From Micromussa lordhowensis (Eukaryota > Cnidaria > Anthozoa > Scleractinia > Lobophylliidae), in contig OZ026607.1 of assembly GCA_964020085.1 (NCBI GenBank), positions 7,465,779-7,529,778 of the forward strand: DNA of 64,000 nt, in the 5' to 3' direction. This document shows positions 13,642 to 23,341 of the stretch, in pieces. The translations under genes were made by a program, and so were the position numbers. Position 1 is the stretch's first letter. Every line of letters starts with the position of its first letter. Under the pieces are notes generated by a model. The model was not told the origin of the DNA and ran no database searches. It was given only the letters and a program-made list of their open reading frames with translations.

Positions 13642-14276
13642 CTAAAAGGAATTAAACATGATTATTTACGAATATTCAAAGCGGTTCTGAGATAAAAATG
13701 CTCTGAGATAAAAGCATGACACACTCAAACCAAACAATGCAGTACAAGTGCAAATCATAAGTTGTAAGATACCGAGTTTTTGAAAGTCTGGAAGACGAGA
13801 AAATAAAAGCTGCATACATTTTGTAATAATGAAAGATTTTGATAAACATTTTAGAATAAAAAGTATCGATAGAAAAACATGACGTTTCGGCGACGAAATG
13901 TCACCATTATCAAGAGCAAATTATAACAAGATAGTGAACGTTATACATAAAATAGTAGGTGACAAAATACATTAGAATAAACGAGGCGGGAAAAGAATAA
14001 ACAAAAGAATGACAAAAGTGTTAAATAAACAGTTTCGCTGAAATGGTGTCATTTTGAGTGTTCAGAGTCGGTCTCTTTTTTCTTAAACATTTCGTGGCGG
14101 TAAATATTCTGTTTGTGAACTTTACCCAAATGATCGTTCCAAAAAGAAGTGATACCTATTTCAAACTATTAGAAATAGAGTCATGAAAAGAAAGACTTAT
14201 TGCTGACCACTATGTAATTTACATAGTTTGTTAGCTGAAGATCACGTTCAAACCATGACGGGTTATTGGTAATTAC
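13642..14276. other. Diverged intron-like stretch with a short hairpin
   Basis: No gene is seen. Positions 13880-13903 form a hairpin (TGACGTTTCG, loop GCGA, CGAAATGTCA; one G-T wobble) inside a GACGTTTCGGCGACG motif. It resembles dispersed invertebrate repeats I have seen, but I cannot name the family. Positions 14080-14210 hold a diverged copy of an intronic block found throughout the array (GTGGCGGTAAAT, then GATCGTTCCAAAAAGAAGTG). Confidence 0.4.
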
Positions 14277-14348
14277 CTTGACGAAGTGGACACACTTGAT
14301 GATGTTGATATTGACGATGTTGTGGACACAGAACTTGAAGTTGACACA
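14277..14348 (-). pseudogene. Ser/Thr-repeat exon with lost acceptor
   Basis: A full-length 72-nt exon copy with an intact GTAATT donor. The base pattern where the acceptor should be is TTA instead of CTA on the plus strand, which makes the minus-strand acceptor AA instead of AG. As drawn the exon cannot be spliced in normally. Being symmetrical, its loss would not change the frame of the rest. Confidence 0.6.
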
Positions 14349-14800
14349 TTAAAAGGAACGAAAAGTTAGTATTTACGAATATTGAACGCGGTTCTGAAAT
14401 AAACTGTTCTGAGATGAAGAGGACTGATTCATCTAACCAATTTTGTCCAAAACATCCTTGATTTAATGATTTTTTTTTACAGTAATTCATCACATTATAT
14501 TATACTACATTAAGCTACATTTAATCACATTACACTTGCGTGCACTACACTGAGATTAAATTACATTTAACAACTTTATACTACAATTTTCAGTGAAGTC
14601 GAAAGTCTAGAACAATTTTGATTTCCTTTAAAGGAGATCTAGCTCGGGCTGGTACAACACAGTACAGTCCCATTCTTAATTAACTAGACAACGTAGAGGG
14701 ACATCAGCATGTTCGCGTATTTATTTCAACAGAGTAGCTCTATTGAGCTAATATCCTGAAGAAAGAGAAATTCGTGAAACAATTCAAGTATTACAATACA

Positions 14801-15141
14801 TAATAGACCTTTTTACCGATACGGCGGCCATCTTGAATTCCGAGGAAATTATGGGATGCCCAGGGGGCAGATGAGAAATAATTAAAACTGAGAATACTGT
14901 GGCGTGATAACTTTTAACAATAATTTTTCGATAACCATAGGAACAACTGCCAAATATCGTGACGGAAAGATGTAACGCTTGTAATATTTGTTATGGAATA
15001 TGTGAGACAAGCAGTAAAAATTTATCCTGAAAGCTGTGTATACGATAAATTTTCCAGCCATTGCCCCCTCGGCAGCCCATAATTTCTCAGTCAAAACAAT
15101 AGAATTCAAGATGGCCGCCGTATCGGTAAAAAGGTCTATTA
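14801..15141. mobile_element. MITE with 40-bp perfect terminal inverted repeats
   Basis: Positions 14801-14840 (starting TAATAGACCTTTTTACCGAT) are the exact reverse complement of 15102-15141. Just inside, GAAATTATGGG on the left is matched imperfectly on the right, so the inverted repeat extends further. The outermost TA at each end could be a TA target duplication, as made by Tc1/mariner-type transposases. The 341 bp have no transposase; the only open frame is a 75-codon minus-strand one within the element, which is not convincing. Confidence 0.8.
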
Positions 15142-15999
15142 GAACGCTAAAATGCTAAAAGTTTATTTCTTAACATAACAACGTTGCAAGTTACCAACCT
15201 GCTAGTTAAAGTGATAATGCTTGTTCTCGTCGGTTTAGACGTAGAAAAGGTAGTGATTCTAGTTGATTTCGAACTTACTGACACCTCCACATAAGTTGTC
15301 GAAAATGTGCTTTGGAAACAAAAGGAAAGACACAGAACTTTAAGTTGAGACAGTAACAGATAAGGTGAGTGATTATTAAGAAAAGTCTTATTTAATCCAG
15401 AGGCAAAAGCGCGATCTCAGAAAATTTACTTTTAAAAGCTTTATTCCATAAAGACTAAACTCCAGTCAATTAGAGGCCAGACCGTCAAATATCTGACTAT
15501 TGGCATCAAGACGTTACAAAAAGCATGGATTCTCTAATACCTTGCCTTAGTCGCTGTTCACAGACTAGTCGTGGTTGGTGTCGATATACTCAGTTGATGA
15601 TGTAGATACCGACCACGGCGTTAAAACAGAACTTAAGAACACTGTGGTGGTGACTGGGGTTTCAACGATCTGAGCTTTAGTCATCTTCAGATTCAAGTGA
15701 AAAGGGTTCGCCAGGCACTGTTGAAACTAATTGGTCAATTTTCAATTTTGTCGAGATGCAACATATTAATGTTTGAAGGGCACGCAGAAACAGTCTTAGT
15801 CAAATTAAGTCGCTCTGTTTGAGGTCTTTTCTTAGTTCTGACAAACTTATAAAGAAAAAAGCATGCGTAGGGATGTTTGCTAACATGAAAAACTTCAAGT
15901 CATGGGAAAAACCGTTTAACTGAATTCATTTTAAGACAAGCTTCTCAATTTGTCTTTTTAATACAAACATGTATAGACATCGCGTGTTTTCCTCATTAC
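15142..15999. other. Degenerate stretch with a broken 102-type exon
   Basis: Positions 15541-15640 resemble a 102-nt exon (CTTAGTCGCTGTT, GACTAGTCGTGGT, GTCGATA) but have indels and no acceptor, so this is a dead copy. A shorter echo (GACACAGAACTTTAAGTTGA) lies at 15329-15348. The rest shows no gene I can support. Confidence 0.45.
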
Positions 16000-16062
16000 C
16001 TTGCAGTTGACCCACTCGATGACGTTGAAACTGACGATGTGGATAAACTTGACGAGGATATA
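16000..16062 (-). CDS. Divergent Ser-rich exon, 63 nt
   Basis: On the minus strand, CGCTTAG precedes and GTAATG follows a 63-nt exon (21 codons) in the same AG|T phase. It reads I-S-S-S-S-L-S-T-S-S-V-S-T-S-S-S-G-S-T-A, with no stop. It shares the donor context and the Ser/Thr pattern of the array but is much diverged and 9 nt shorter than the standard exon. It is probably an old member kept in frame. Confidence 0.55.
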
Positions 16063-16333
16063 CTAAGCGAAAAGCAAATAGACATCACAATGACTATCCA
16101 AGAAAGTATAATTTTGGAATAGTTATCAGAATAGTCCTAGATAGAACTTAAAGCAAGGAATAAAGAAGCAATTATGAAGAGGTCGGTCCTTTTCCACCTT
16201 GTATTCATTTTGTTTAACAGGTTTTATCAGGTTTTCTAAATTTCATTTCAGGAAATACTCAAGCATCTACTACATTTGGAAATCAGCAAACCAAATTCTC
16301 GTCTTGGCATTTCAAGCCATCCTTGTACATTAC

Positions 16334-16411
16334 CTCGACGAAGTAGACGGAAGTCAGGACATCGATAATGGGGATGTTGCCCAGACAGAAATTGAAGTGG
16401 ACAAGAACCGA
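16334..16411 (-). pseudogene. Degenerate array exon
   Basis: The left edge matches an array exon (TAC then CTCGACGAAGTAGACGGAAG, i.e. a GTAATG donor on the minus strand), and the right part keeps CAGAAATTGAAGTGGAC. The expected acceptor AG is absent and the usual phase meets a TGA. On the plus strand a 165-codon open frame (16199-16696) crosses it, but with no splice signals or recognisable domain I do not take it as a gene. Confidence 0.4.
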
Positions 16412-16489
16412 AATGTGACTGGATTTCTCAGAATAGAAGATTTCACGGTCAAAGGATTTTTAAAGACAGGTTTGATTAAGGAAACCTAC

Positions 16490-16594
16490 CTTGTAGTTAT
16501 TGACGTGAATGTGGTAGAAGGAACTGTTGTCGAAGTAGAAATTGTTGATTCGGTTGTATACGTGGAGAAAGTTGGACTAGATGTCGATAATGAA
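16490..16594 (-). CDS. Divergent Thr-rich exon, 105 nt
   Basis: Minus strand: a TTTGTTTTTCAG acceptor, then 105 nt (35 codons) in the AG|T phase, then a GTAGGT donor. The reading is S-L-S-T-S-S-P-T-F-S-T-Y-T-T-E-S-T-I-S-T and continues with T-V-P-S-T-T-F-T-S-I-T-T, with no stop. It keeps the L-S-T-S-S start of the array exons but is richer in Thr, Pro and aromatic residues, so it is not a product of the recent expansion. The good splice sites argue that it is still used. Confidence 0.6.
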
Positions 16595-16686
16595 CTGAAA
16601 AACAAAAATACAAAATATGGAAATGAGAAAACGGCACTACAACGATTTCCAAAAAAGTCGTCATATGCATCAGGTATAATTGTCAA

Positions 16687-17317
16687 AATGTTTTAAATGA
16701 CAACCGGGGTGAAGATTGTCCCAACTCTTTTTCAAATATGAAAACATACTGATAGCCCAAATTATTCCCTAAGTAGCAATCAAGGTTATTTGGTGATTAC
16801 AGTATCAATCTATTCAGAAGCGATCAGAATGCGTCATTACGCCAATATGGCGTCACTGATCTAAAAGATGTTTCAAGTAAGTCCTGACAGCTCCAAAAAA
16901 TCAAAGAATTTGGCATAGCATAGTCATAAAATTCAGAGTCACTAAAATTGTATAAAAATACTGAGAAAAACACCTTTAAATCGCGATTTTACAGAAACCT
17001 AAGGACAAAAGACCAAAAATGCCATCTTAAAAGTACCTCGTCTATAATAGCTTTGCTAGCTGCGAGCTAATAAGGCTTATAATTGAATTATGTAATAATA
17101 AAATTACTGTTACTGTTACTGGCAATCTCAAAAGCTTAATACTTGAATTCACCGCGCGTCTTCTTAATATTCAAAAACGCAATGCAGCTTTGGCCTGCAA
17201 GCTTTATCATGATGACCGTTCCAAACATATAAGTGATACCTATTATCAACTATTAGAAATGGAGTGAAGAAAGTAAAAACTTCTCGCTGGCTATATCAAC
17301 TATAAATTATTTCATAC
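16687..17317. other. Intron-like sequence without a gene
   Basis: AT-rich with no supported coding region. Positions 17190-17265 show a diverged copy of the recurrent intronic block (GCTTTATCATGATGACCGTTCC, then AAGTGATACC and ATTAGAAATGGA), as seen next to many array exons. Confidence 0.4.
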
Positions 17318-18014
17318 CTAGTTGCTGTTGAAAAACTGGTGGTCGTAGTGGGTGTCGAAACACTCGATGATGTCGATACCGAAGACGATGTTGACACAGA
17401 ACTTGATGTCGACACACTAGAAAGGAATCAAAAATGAATTACCACATGAATTTACACTGATTTTTGTCACTTGAAAAGAACATTGATAAATACAGCGGTA
17501 TATTTCATCAAACATCGTAGAATTAAGATACAAACTACTTGTTGTATATTGTACTTTGCTACCATTTAACGTAACATTTCAGATCGAATTAGTTGACATT
17601 CTGTACTACCTTGATGAAGTTGACACACTTGATGACGTTGAAATTGACGAAGATGTCGAAACAGAACTTGAAGTTGAGACACTAATAAATGGAAAGATTG
17701 ACGATTATCAATATAATATTTATTATTTCAATGACTTGTGAATCTCTTGAAACAAACCTATGATATATATCTTCGAAAATTAACTAGAAAATTAACTAGA
17801 ATTACAAAATGGCTCCTCTTCAACTTGACACAACAGTATATTACATTTACAGCTCAGGAATTTATCCGCCTATTTCATCAAGATATTACTGAAAACATTG
17901 ATTCTCTGATACCTTGACGTAGTTGCTGTTGATAGACTAGTCGTGGTAGGTGTCGATACGCTTGATGATGTCGATAACGACGATGATGTTGAAATTGAAC
18001 TTGATGTCGACAAA
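17318..18014 (-). CDS. Ser/Thr-repeat exons 17318, 17610 and 17913
   Basis: Exons 17318-17416 (99 nt), 17610-17681 (72 nt) and 17913-18014 (102 nt) follow the long-short-long order seen in both arrays (compare 2728, 3029, 3331 and 25057, 25437, 25647). Exon 17318 differs from the 102-nt form by a 6-nt loss and a 3-nt gain, so it stays in frame. All have AG acceptors (TTTCTAG, TTATTAG, TTTCTAG) and GT donors. This triplet may be a single-copy relative of the module that both arrays amplified. Confidence 0.72.
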
Positions 18015-19765
18015 CTAGAAGCAAGAAAAAAAGACAGTTTAATGAAACAACAGCATTCTTTTCGCTCATACAAATCTCCTTATTTTTCTTATCGCCTACG
18101 TTGTAGCTATTTTGGTTAATTTCTACGAAAGTTTTGCTTTTAAGAAGAATGTATGCGAACATGCGACAGGAGAGAGCAATCCACTTCATTCAATTCCTTT
18201 ATCCCAATGACACTCGTCCGGAAGCGAGAAGAAGCCGAAAGCAGTGTGCAGATTTGTGCGAAGTCGGACATCGAGCAGCTCGTCGATCTCGGGCTCGCCG
18301 CCACTGTAAAAACCTAGAATTTTCACGGCATGTACATTCTTCCCTAGCCCTCCTAGTGCAAAGCTCGTTATTTTCAAGGTCGATAAGACACAAATGGTTG
18401 AGATAAGCTGGGAGCCATTTGACTATTCATTTCAAAGGAGCCCCAGCTGTCCCAGGCCAAAATAATCGAAACTACTGTAGGTGAGATAATTGTACGGCAA
18501 ATTATACGCATCGAGTTTTCTTTGTCCTCGAAATAGATAGCTTTCTAAACGGATAATCAACGGAACGTACGTCCTACCAACGAGGCGATTGAGATTGGTG
18601 AGATTTCGAACTGCAGAACTAGCTATGTATTTGTGGATTTCATATACAACCACACGCACGAGGTCGACAATCGGCGCCTGAGCTTCTCATCTGCATGCAT
18701 TTTTGTTCTTTGAGCAACGAAATATATCTCAGTTACAAACTTAAAACGAATCAAGCATTGATAAATATATATGAGAAGAGTAAATTCGACTTTACCGACG
18801 GAGATTGTAGCGCTGAAAGGAAGCTAAAGGAAGCCTGGGAGGAGAATGAGCTTGTATTTTGACCGAAACGCATCACTCAGGTTATAAGTGTATATAAAAA
18901 GACAAAAGAACTGTACTGAACCTTTTTTCAAGATCTCGTCGAAGGATTTTTCATTACTAGTATGAAAAATGCAAATTTGTGTAACTCGCAATGTTTATGT
19001 TCGTACTTTGTATACATACGGTCGGTCGGCAATAAGAAAGCGAAAAGACGACTTTTTCCGCGTTTTGGAATAATTAGGGGAAAAATACGCTCTCGTCGTT
19101 ATGAACTATGAAGGGCTCAGTAAGAAGTGTTGTATGTAGATCAGTAGATCAGCCAAATGGGCCGGCAAATTGTCATTCGTGACTGGCAGTGTGTTGGGCT
19201 GGACTGGCGACCCGCACTTCGAAATCGAAAAAATTTACATCGTAGCCATCCTAATCGTAGCTAGACTCCGAATTCGATCGCTAGATGATACAATTTTTTC
19301 GTTTAAAAGTCTTGTCCATTTTTGATAAAACGTGAAGATGTTTTCACATCGCTCGAATCCCTGTCAAACGTCTCTTGAGTATTTTGAACCTTGTCCTTCG
19401 ATGACATCCAAGAAGCCCGATCCAGATCCCACTATGCTCGGTCATGGGGCAGAAAATAATAACTTTAAATGCCTGCAGAATCGCGGGGATTTTATCAATC
19501 GAGATAATTTTTTCGCTGAAGTAATTGGGAAAGCAAGTAGATTTCATTAAACGAAATAACATTTTGTGGGTTAGTTGCACTTTATATCATTCTTAACTTT
19601 AAGAATTATAAAAATCTATTGCCTAAGTGTAAATACGAAGGCTGCGTTATACCTCGTTCTTTGCACAACTGGGTCAAAATAGTCCAAGAATTGTTCACAA
19701 CAACAACCATTTCATTTGTCTAAGCTGGTGACTTTAAAAAGTATAATTATTTAATACGTAATTAC
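18015..19765. other. Exon-free single-copy stretch, unidentified
   Basis: No Ser/Thr exon occurs in about 1.75 kb. From about 18130 to 18700 the base composition is more balanced and there are open frames on both strands. The minus strand has 63 codons at 18186-18377 and 75 codons at 18432-18659, the latter containing R-V-V-V-Y-E-I-H-K-Y and ending F-G-L-G-Q-L-G-L-L. Neither matches a family I know. Positions 18886-18900 contain TATATAAAAAG. This could be a host-gene fragment, a decayed mobile element or a long intron. Confidence 0.35.
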
Positions 19766-20617
19766 CTCGATGAAGTGGACACACTTGATGATGTCGATAT
19801 CGACGATGACGTCGACACAGAACTTGAAGTGGACACACTAAAATCAAAGAAAATTGCTATTTGAAATCAAACTGATAACGGTAATAAAATAAAACAGCTT
19901 CTTAAGATTCAGCGCCGGGAATTACCACCACGTATGTAAAAGAGTGTGTTTCCCAAGAGTTATCCAACGCAAACGCACTGATTTTTGACGCAATTCTATA
20001 GCTTAAACCAAGACAAGCAATTTTATTTCTCCGCTATTTGAATTTATCACTATTTATTACTGCAGGCAGTTCATATAAATGTAAGAAAACTAAGCGTGTA
20101 GAAGATATTGCTCTGTTCTCATATTTTAAGAAAACACAACACAGTACCTTGATGAGGTGGACACACTTGATGATGTTGATATTGACGATGATGTCGACAC
20201 AGAACTTGAAGTTGAAACACTAAAAGAAATGAAAAAGTGATTATTTACGAAAATTCCCCGTTTCTTAGCTTAAGATCACTTTTAAACAATGACTGGTTAT
20301 TGGTAATTACCTTGACGAAGTGGACACACTTGATGATGTTGATATTGACGATGATGTCGACACAGAACTTGAAGTTGACACACTGAAAGAAACGCAAAGT
20401 GATTAAAACGTTCTAGATAAAAGCATGACGTACTCAAGGTAAAAAATCCAGTTACAAGTGCATATCATAAGTTATACGATATAGAGTTTTTGAAAGTCTG
20501 CAAGACGAGACAATACAAGCTGCATACGTTTTGTGGCGGTAAATTCTGTTTGCGACCTTTATCCACGATGATCGTTCCAAAAAGAAGTGATACCTTTCTT
20601 AAACTACCTATCTATTC

Positions 20618-20651
<34 letters not shown>

Positions 20652-21373
20652 TGATTTTTTTCAGGCTTCTTCTTTCCAGTTGCTTAAATTGGAAACTATA
20701 CTGCGATGATCATTCTTCACTTTCATCTGTTCGTATCGGAATTATGTTACATTTTGGAGGTTAGTTGCACTTTAAATCATTTTTAAATTTAAGAATTAGA
20801 AAAATATATTGCCTAAAACGGTGGGTGAGCGTAAATACGAAGGCTACGTTATACCTCGTTCTTTGCACAACTGGGTCAAAATAGTCCAAGAATTGTTCAC
20901 AACAACAACCATTAATTTGTCTAAGCTAGTGACTTTAAAAAGTATAATTATTTAATACGTAATTACCTCGATGAAGTGGACACACTTGATGATGTCGATA
21001 TCGACGATGAAGTCGACACAGAACTTGAAGTGGACAGACTAAAATCACAGAAAATTGCCACTTAAAATCAAACTGATAACGGTAATAAAATAATACAGCT
21101 TCTTACAATTCAGCGCCGCGAAATTACCAAAGAAAGAAAACAGGACACATTACCTTGATGAGGTGGACACACTTGATGATGAGGTCGACAACGAACTTGA
21201 AGTTGAAACACTAAAAGAAATGAAAAAGTGATTATTTACGAAAATTCCCCGTTTCTCAGCTTAAGACCACTTTTAAACAATGATTCGTTGTTGGTAATTA
21301 CCTTGACGAAGTGGACACACTTGATGATGTTGATATTGACGACGATGTCGACACAGAACTTGAAGTTGAAACA
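19766..21373 (-). CDS. Ser/Thr-repeat gene, early B exons (6)
   Basis: Exons 19766-19837, 20148-20219, 20311-20382, 20967-21038, 21154-21210 and 21302-21373. All are 72 nt except 21154, which is 57 nt: 15 nt (5 codons) are missing from its centre compared with its homologues (for example 23838), leaving the frame intact. Acceptors TTTTAG or TTTCAG and GTAATT/GTACTG/GTAATG donors are present. These correspond to the last third of a full B unit, with more divergence. Confidence 0.75.
20611..20751 (+). repeat. SINE fragment, copy 1
   Basis: A perfect tRNA-type B box, GGTTCGAATCC (20630-20640), lies in a GGAGGTCACGGG context with no A box upstream, so the tRNA-like head is truncated. The tail has a GAAGCC...GGCTTC hairpin and an ACTGCGATGATCATTCTTC block. 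The tail resembles a repeat I recall from coral transcripts and genomes (from memory, not checked). It lies in the intron between exons 20311 and 20967. Confidence 0.6.
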
Positions 21374-21597
21374 CTAAAAGAAATGAAAAAGTGATTATTT
21401 ACGAAAATTCCCCGTGGTTCGAAAATGCAAGCGGACTCGCCCTAACACACCCAAACAATTCAGTTACAAGGAAAAAAAAAAACAAGAGTTAACATACAGA
21501 CGGTTTTTTTAAAGGTCGACTACAAGACGAAAAAATGCAACCTGTGTACAATCTGTGGCGGTAAATTCTATTTATATCGATCCATGACTCTACGGAA

Positions 21598-21829
21598 CGC
21601 TAACTCTGCTTGAAGTCGCACTAGTTTGCTGAAGAATGCGCAATAAATCTAAACACATGAATTGGATGAAATTGGCCACACATGTGGCGTGTTTAATATG
21701 ATCCAGGACACTTAAATGTGGCAACACATTAAATCTACAAGATTCTCATTGTTCAGCAAAGGTGGGGCGAAAAAGACACCACATGCCACCGGTTGTGGCA
21801 GCCCCACCAAGACAGAAGCAGAGTTAGCG
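21598..21829. repeat. 14-bp inverted repeat in the tyrosine-recombinase element
   Basis: CGCTAACTCTGCTT (21598-21611) is exactly complementary to 21816-21829. A direct echo, GCGCAATAA followed closely by AACACATGA or AATAACATGA, occurs at both sides (about 21637 and 21831). Between the arms lie small palindromes, including GCCACACATGTGGC and TGCCAC/GTGGCA. It may be a terminal structure of the element. Confidence 0.55.
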
Positions 21830-21932
21830 TAGCGCAATAAGTCGAATAACATGAGACTTAATCTTGATGTTATACCTAATGATAAATAGAAATTGCTAGC
21901 AACAGGCCTGTTTAGCTTTAACAGGCAAGCGT

Positions 21933-22389
21933 GAAACCGCAGCCCTTGCCTGACCGGCTTCATTGAAAAGTAAAGAGCACGTGCAACTAATTATTTTGCA
22001 GAATAATATAGCATATAGAAGTTAAATTACGTTAGGACCTAAGGGAGCTAGTAAAGCCGCAGCCCCTGTCTGACCGACTTCACCAACAGGCGAAGGCCCG
22101 ACAAAGTAAACATTTATATTTAAAACTCAGGTGAGATAAGGATTAAGGAATGAAAGTGAAGTTGCAGCTCCTGTCTGACCAACTTCAGTAAACTCCCAGT
22201 TTTGAAAAATTGCAAATGAGAAAAGTAATATTATAGCACCCCCTTATAAGTCTCGATAATCTTTTAGAAGTGGTTGTATACTGCAAATTTAAAAAGGCCG
22301 TAAAGTAGCAGCCCCTGACTGACCTACTTTAGTGGCCAAATGGTGAAAGACAGCAAGATAGCAGCCCTTGTCTGACCTACAAAGCTGTC
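21933..22389. repeat. Five hairpins with a constant 15-nt loop
   Basis: Loops close to CAGCCCYTGYCTGAC occur at about 21940, 22060, 22165, 22309 and 22362, each enclosed by a different complementary stem. Stems: GAAACCG/CGGCTTC (one mismatch), AAGCCG/CGACTT (one mismatch), TGAAGTTG/CAACTTCA (perfect), TAAAGTAG/CTACTTTA (perfect, extended by GGCC/GGCC), and TAG/CTA plus an outer GACAGC/GCTGTC. Stem sequence changes while pairing is kept, so the structure seems to have been selected. They lie just 3' of the recombinase frame. Confidence 0.7.
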
Positions 22390-22432
22390 AGTAAGTACTA
22401 AAAGCCGGAAAAGAATGACTATTAAAATTAAA

Positions 22433-22698
22433 TCAATTGGCATTGATACTTTCAGAACGAAGGTAAACCTTAAAGGCATCGGATTTCCATCGACCAAGAG
22501 CTCTAATTTGCGCGTCAGAAAAACCCTTGTCGGCAGCGTGACACGCGCCCCCGATGCGAAAACTGTGGGTTTTGTATCGACTTATGTCTAAGCAGCAATA
22601 TTGGAGGCAACGCTGGAGCTCGGTATTAAATTGATATTAAATTGATACACAGTAATAGGGGTCTGATCAGAATTACAGAAAAGGGGCCCAGGTCGATT
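22433..22698 (-). pseudogene. Tyrosine recombinase, C-terminal fragment, frameshifted
   Basis: The minus-strand reading frame ends at TGA 22433-22435. It shows the family's catalytic box: H-S-F-R at 22556-22567 (H-x-x-R), then I-G-G-A, then L-G-R-W-K-S-D-A-F-K-V-Y with the presumed nucleophile Tyr at 22463-22465. These residues cut and rejoin DNA during integration. About 85 codons remain; the catalytic core N-terminus is missing because the element begins here. An 11-bp direct duplication (22626-22647) breaks the frame. The coding origin is clear, but activity is excluded. Confidence 0.75.
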
Positions 22699-22861
22699 AC
22701 GACCTTTATCCACGACGAGCGTTCCAAGAAGAAGTGATACCTACCTCAAACTATCCGAAAAAGAGTCATGAAAGTTAAAACTTATTTCTGACCACTATGT
22801 AATTTACATAGTTTGTTAGCTGAAGATCACATTCAAACCATGATGGGTTATTGTTAAGTAC

Positions 22862-23307
22862 CTTGACGAAGAAGACACACTTGATGATGTTGATATTGAC
22901 GATGATGTCGAGACAGAACTTGAAGTTGACACACTAAAAGGAATGAAAGTTATTATTTAAAGAATTTCAAATCTGTATAACAATGGTGGAAACCTTAATT
23001 TCATAACGATTCATTACCTTGATGATGTGGACACACTTGATGATGTTGATATTGACGATGATGTCGACACAGAACTTGAAGTTGACACACTGAAAGAAAC
23101 GCAAAGTGATTAAAACGTTCTAGATAAAAGCATGACGCACCCAAGGTAAAAAATCCAGTTACAAGTGCATATCATAAGTTATACGATACAGAGTTTTTGA
23201 AAGTCTGCAAGACGAGACAATACAAGCTGCATACGTTTTGTGGCGGTAAATTCTGTTTGCGACCTTTATCCACGATGATCGACCTTTCTTAAACTACCTA
23301 TCTATTC

Positions 23308-23341
<34 letters not shown>

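Larger units (their letters stand above)
21574..22700 (-). mobile_element. Tyrosine-recombinase element fragment
   Basis: A 1.13-kb insertion in an array intron: the host sequence reads TTCTATTT before it and GACCTTTATCC after it, and these are adjacent (with GC between) in sister copies such as 24260. On the minus strand it starts inside a tyrosine-recombinase reading frame, passes its stop at 22433, and continues through five hairpins with a constant loop (21933-22389) to a 14-bp inverted repeat (CGCTAACTCTGCTT at 21598-21611, complement at 21816-21829). This suits a 5'-truncated DIRS/Ngaro-like or Crypton-like element; the exact family is undecided. Confidence 0.65.

Noticed and set aside
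14882..15109. 75-codon minus-strand open frame inside the MITE
   Set aside because: It lies between the inverted ends of a non-autonomous element, includes part of one end and resembles no transposase.
16199..16696. 165-codon plus-strand open frame
   Set aside because: It is antisense to exon 16490-16594 and to a degenerate exon, has no recognisable domain, and its acidic Val-rich part is the complement of the Ser/Thr codons.
18886..18900. TATATAAAAAG as a promoter
   Set aside because: A single AT-rich match in an AT-rich genome, with no gene or transcription start to tie it to.
20611..20680. A complete tRNA gene at the GGTTCGAATCC motif
   Set aside because: Only the T-arm-like part is present; no A box, anticodon arm or acceptor stem can be drawn upstream, so it is a truncated SINE.
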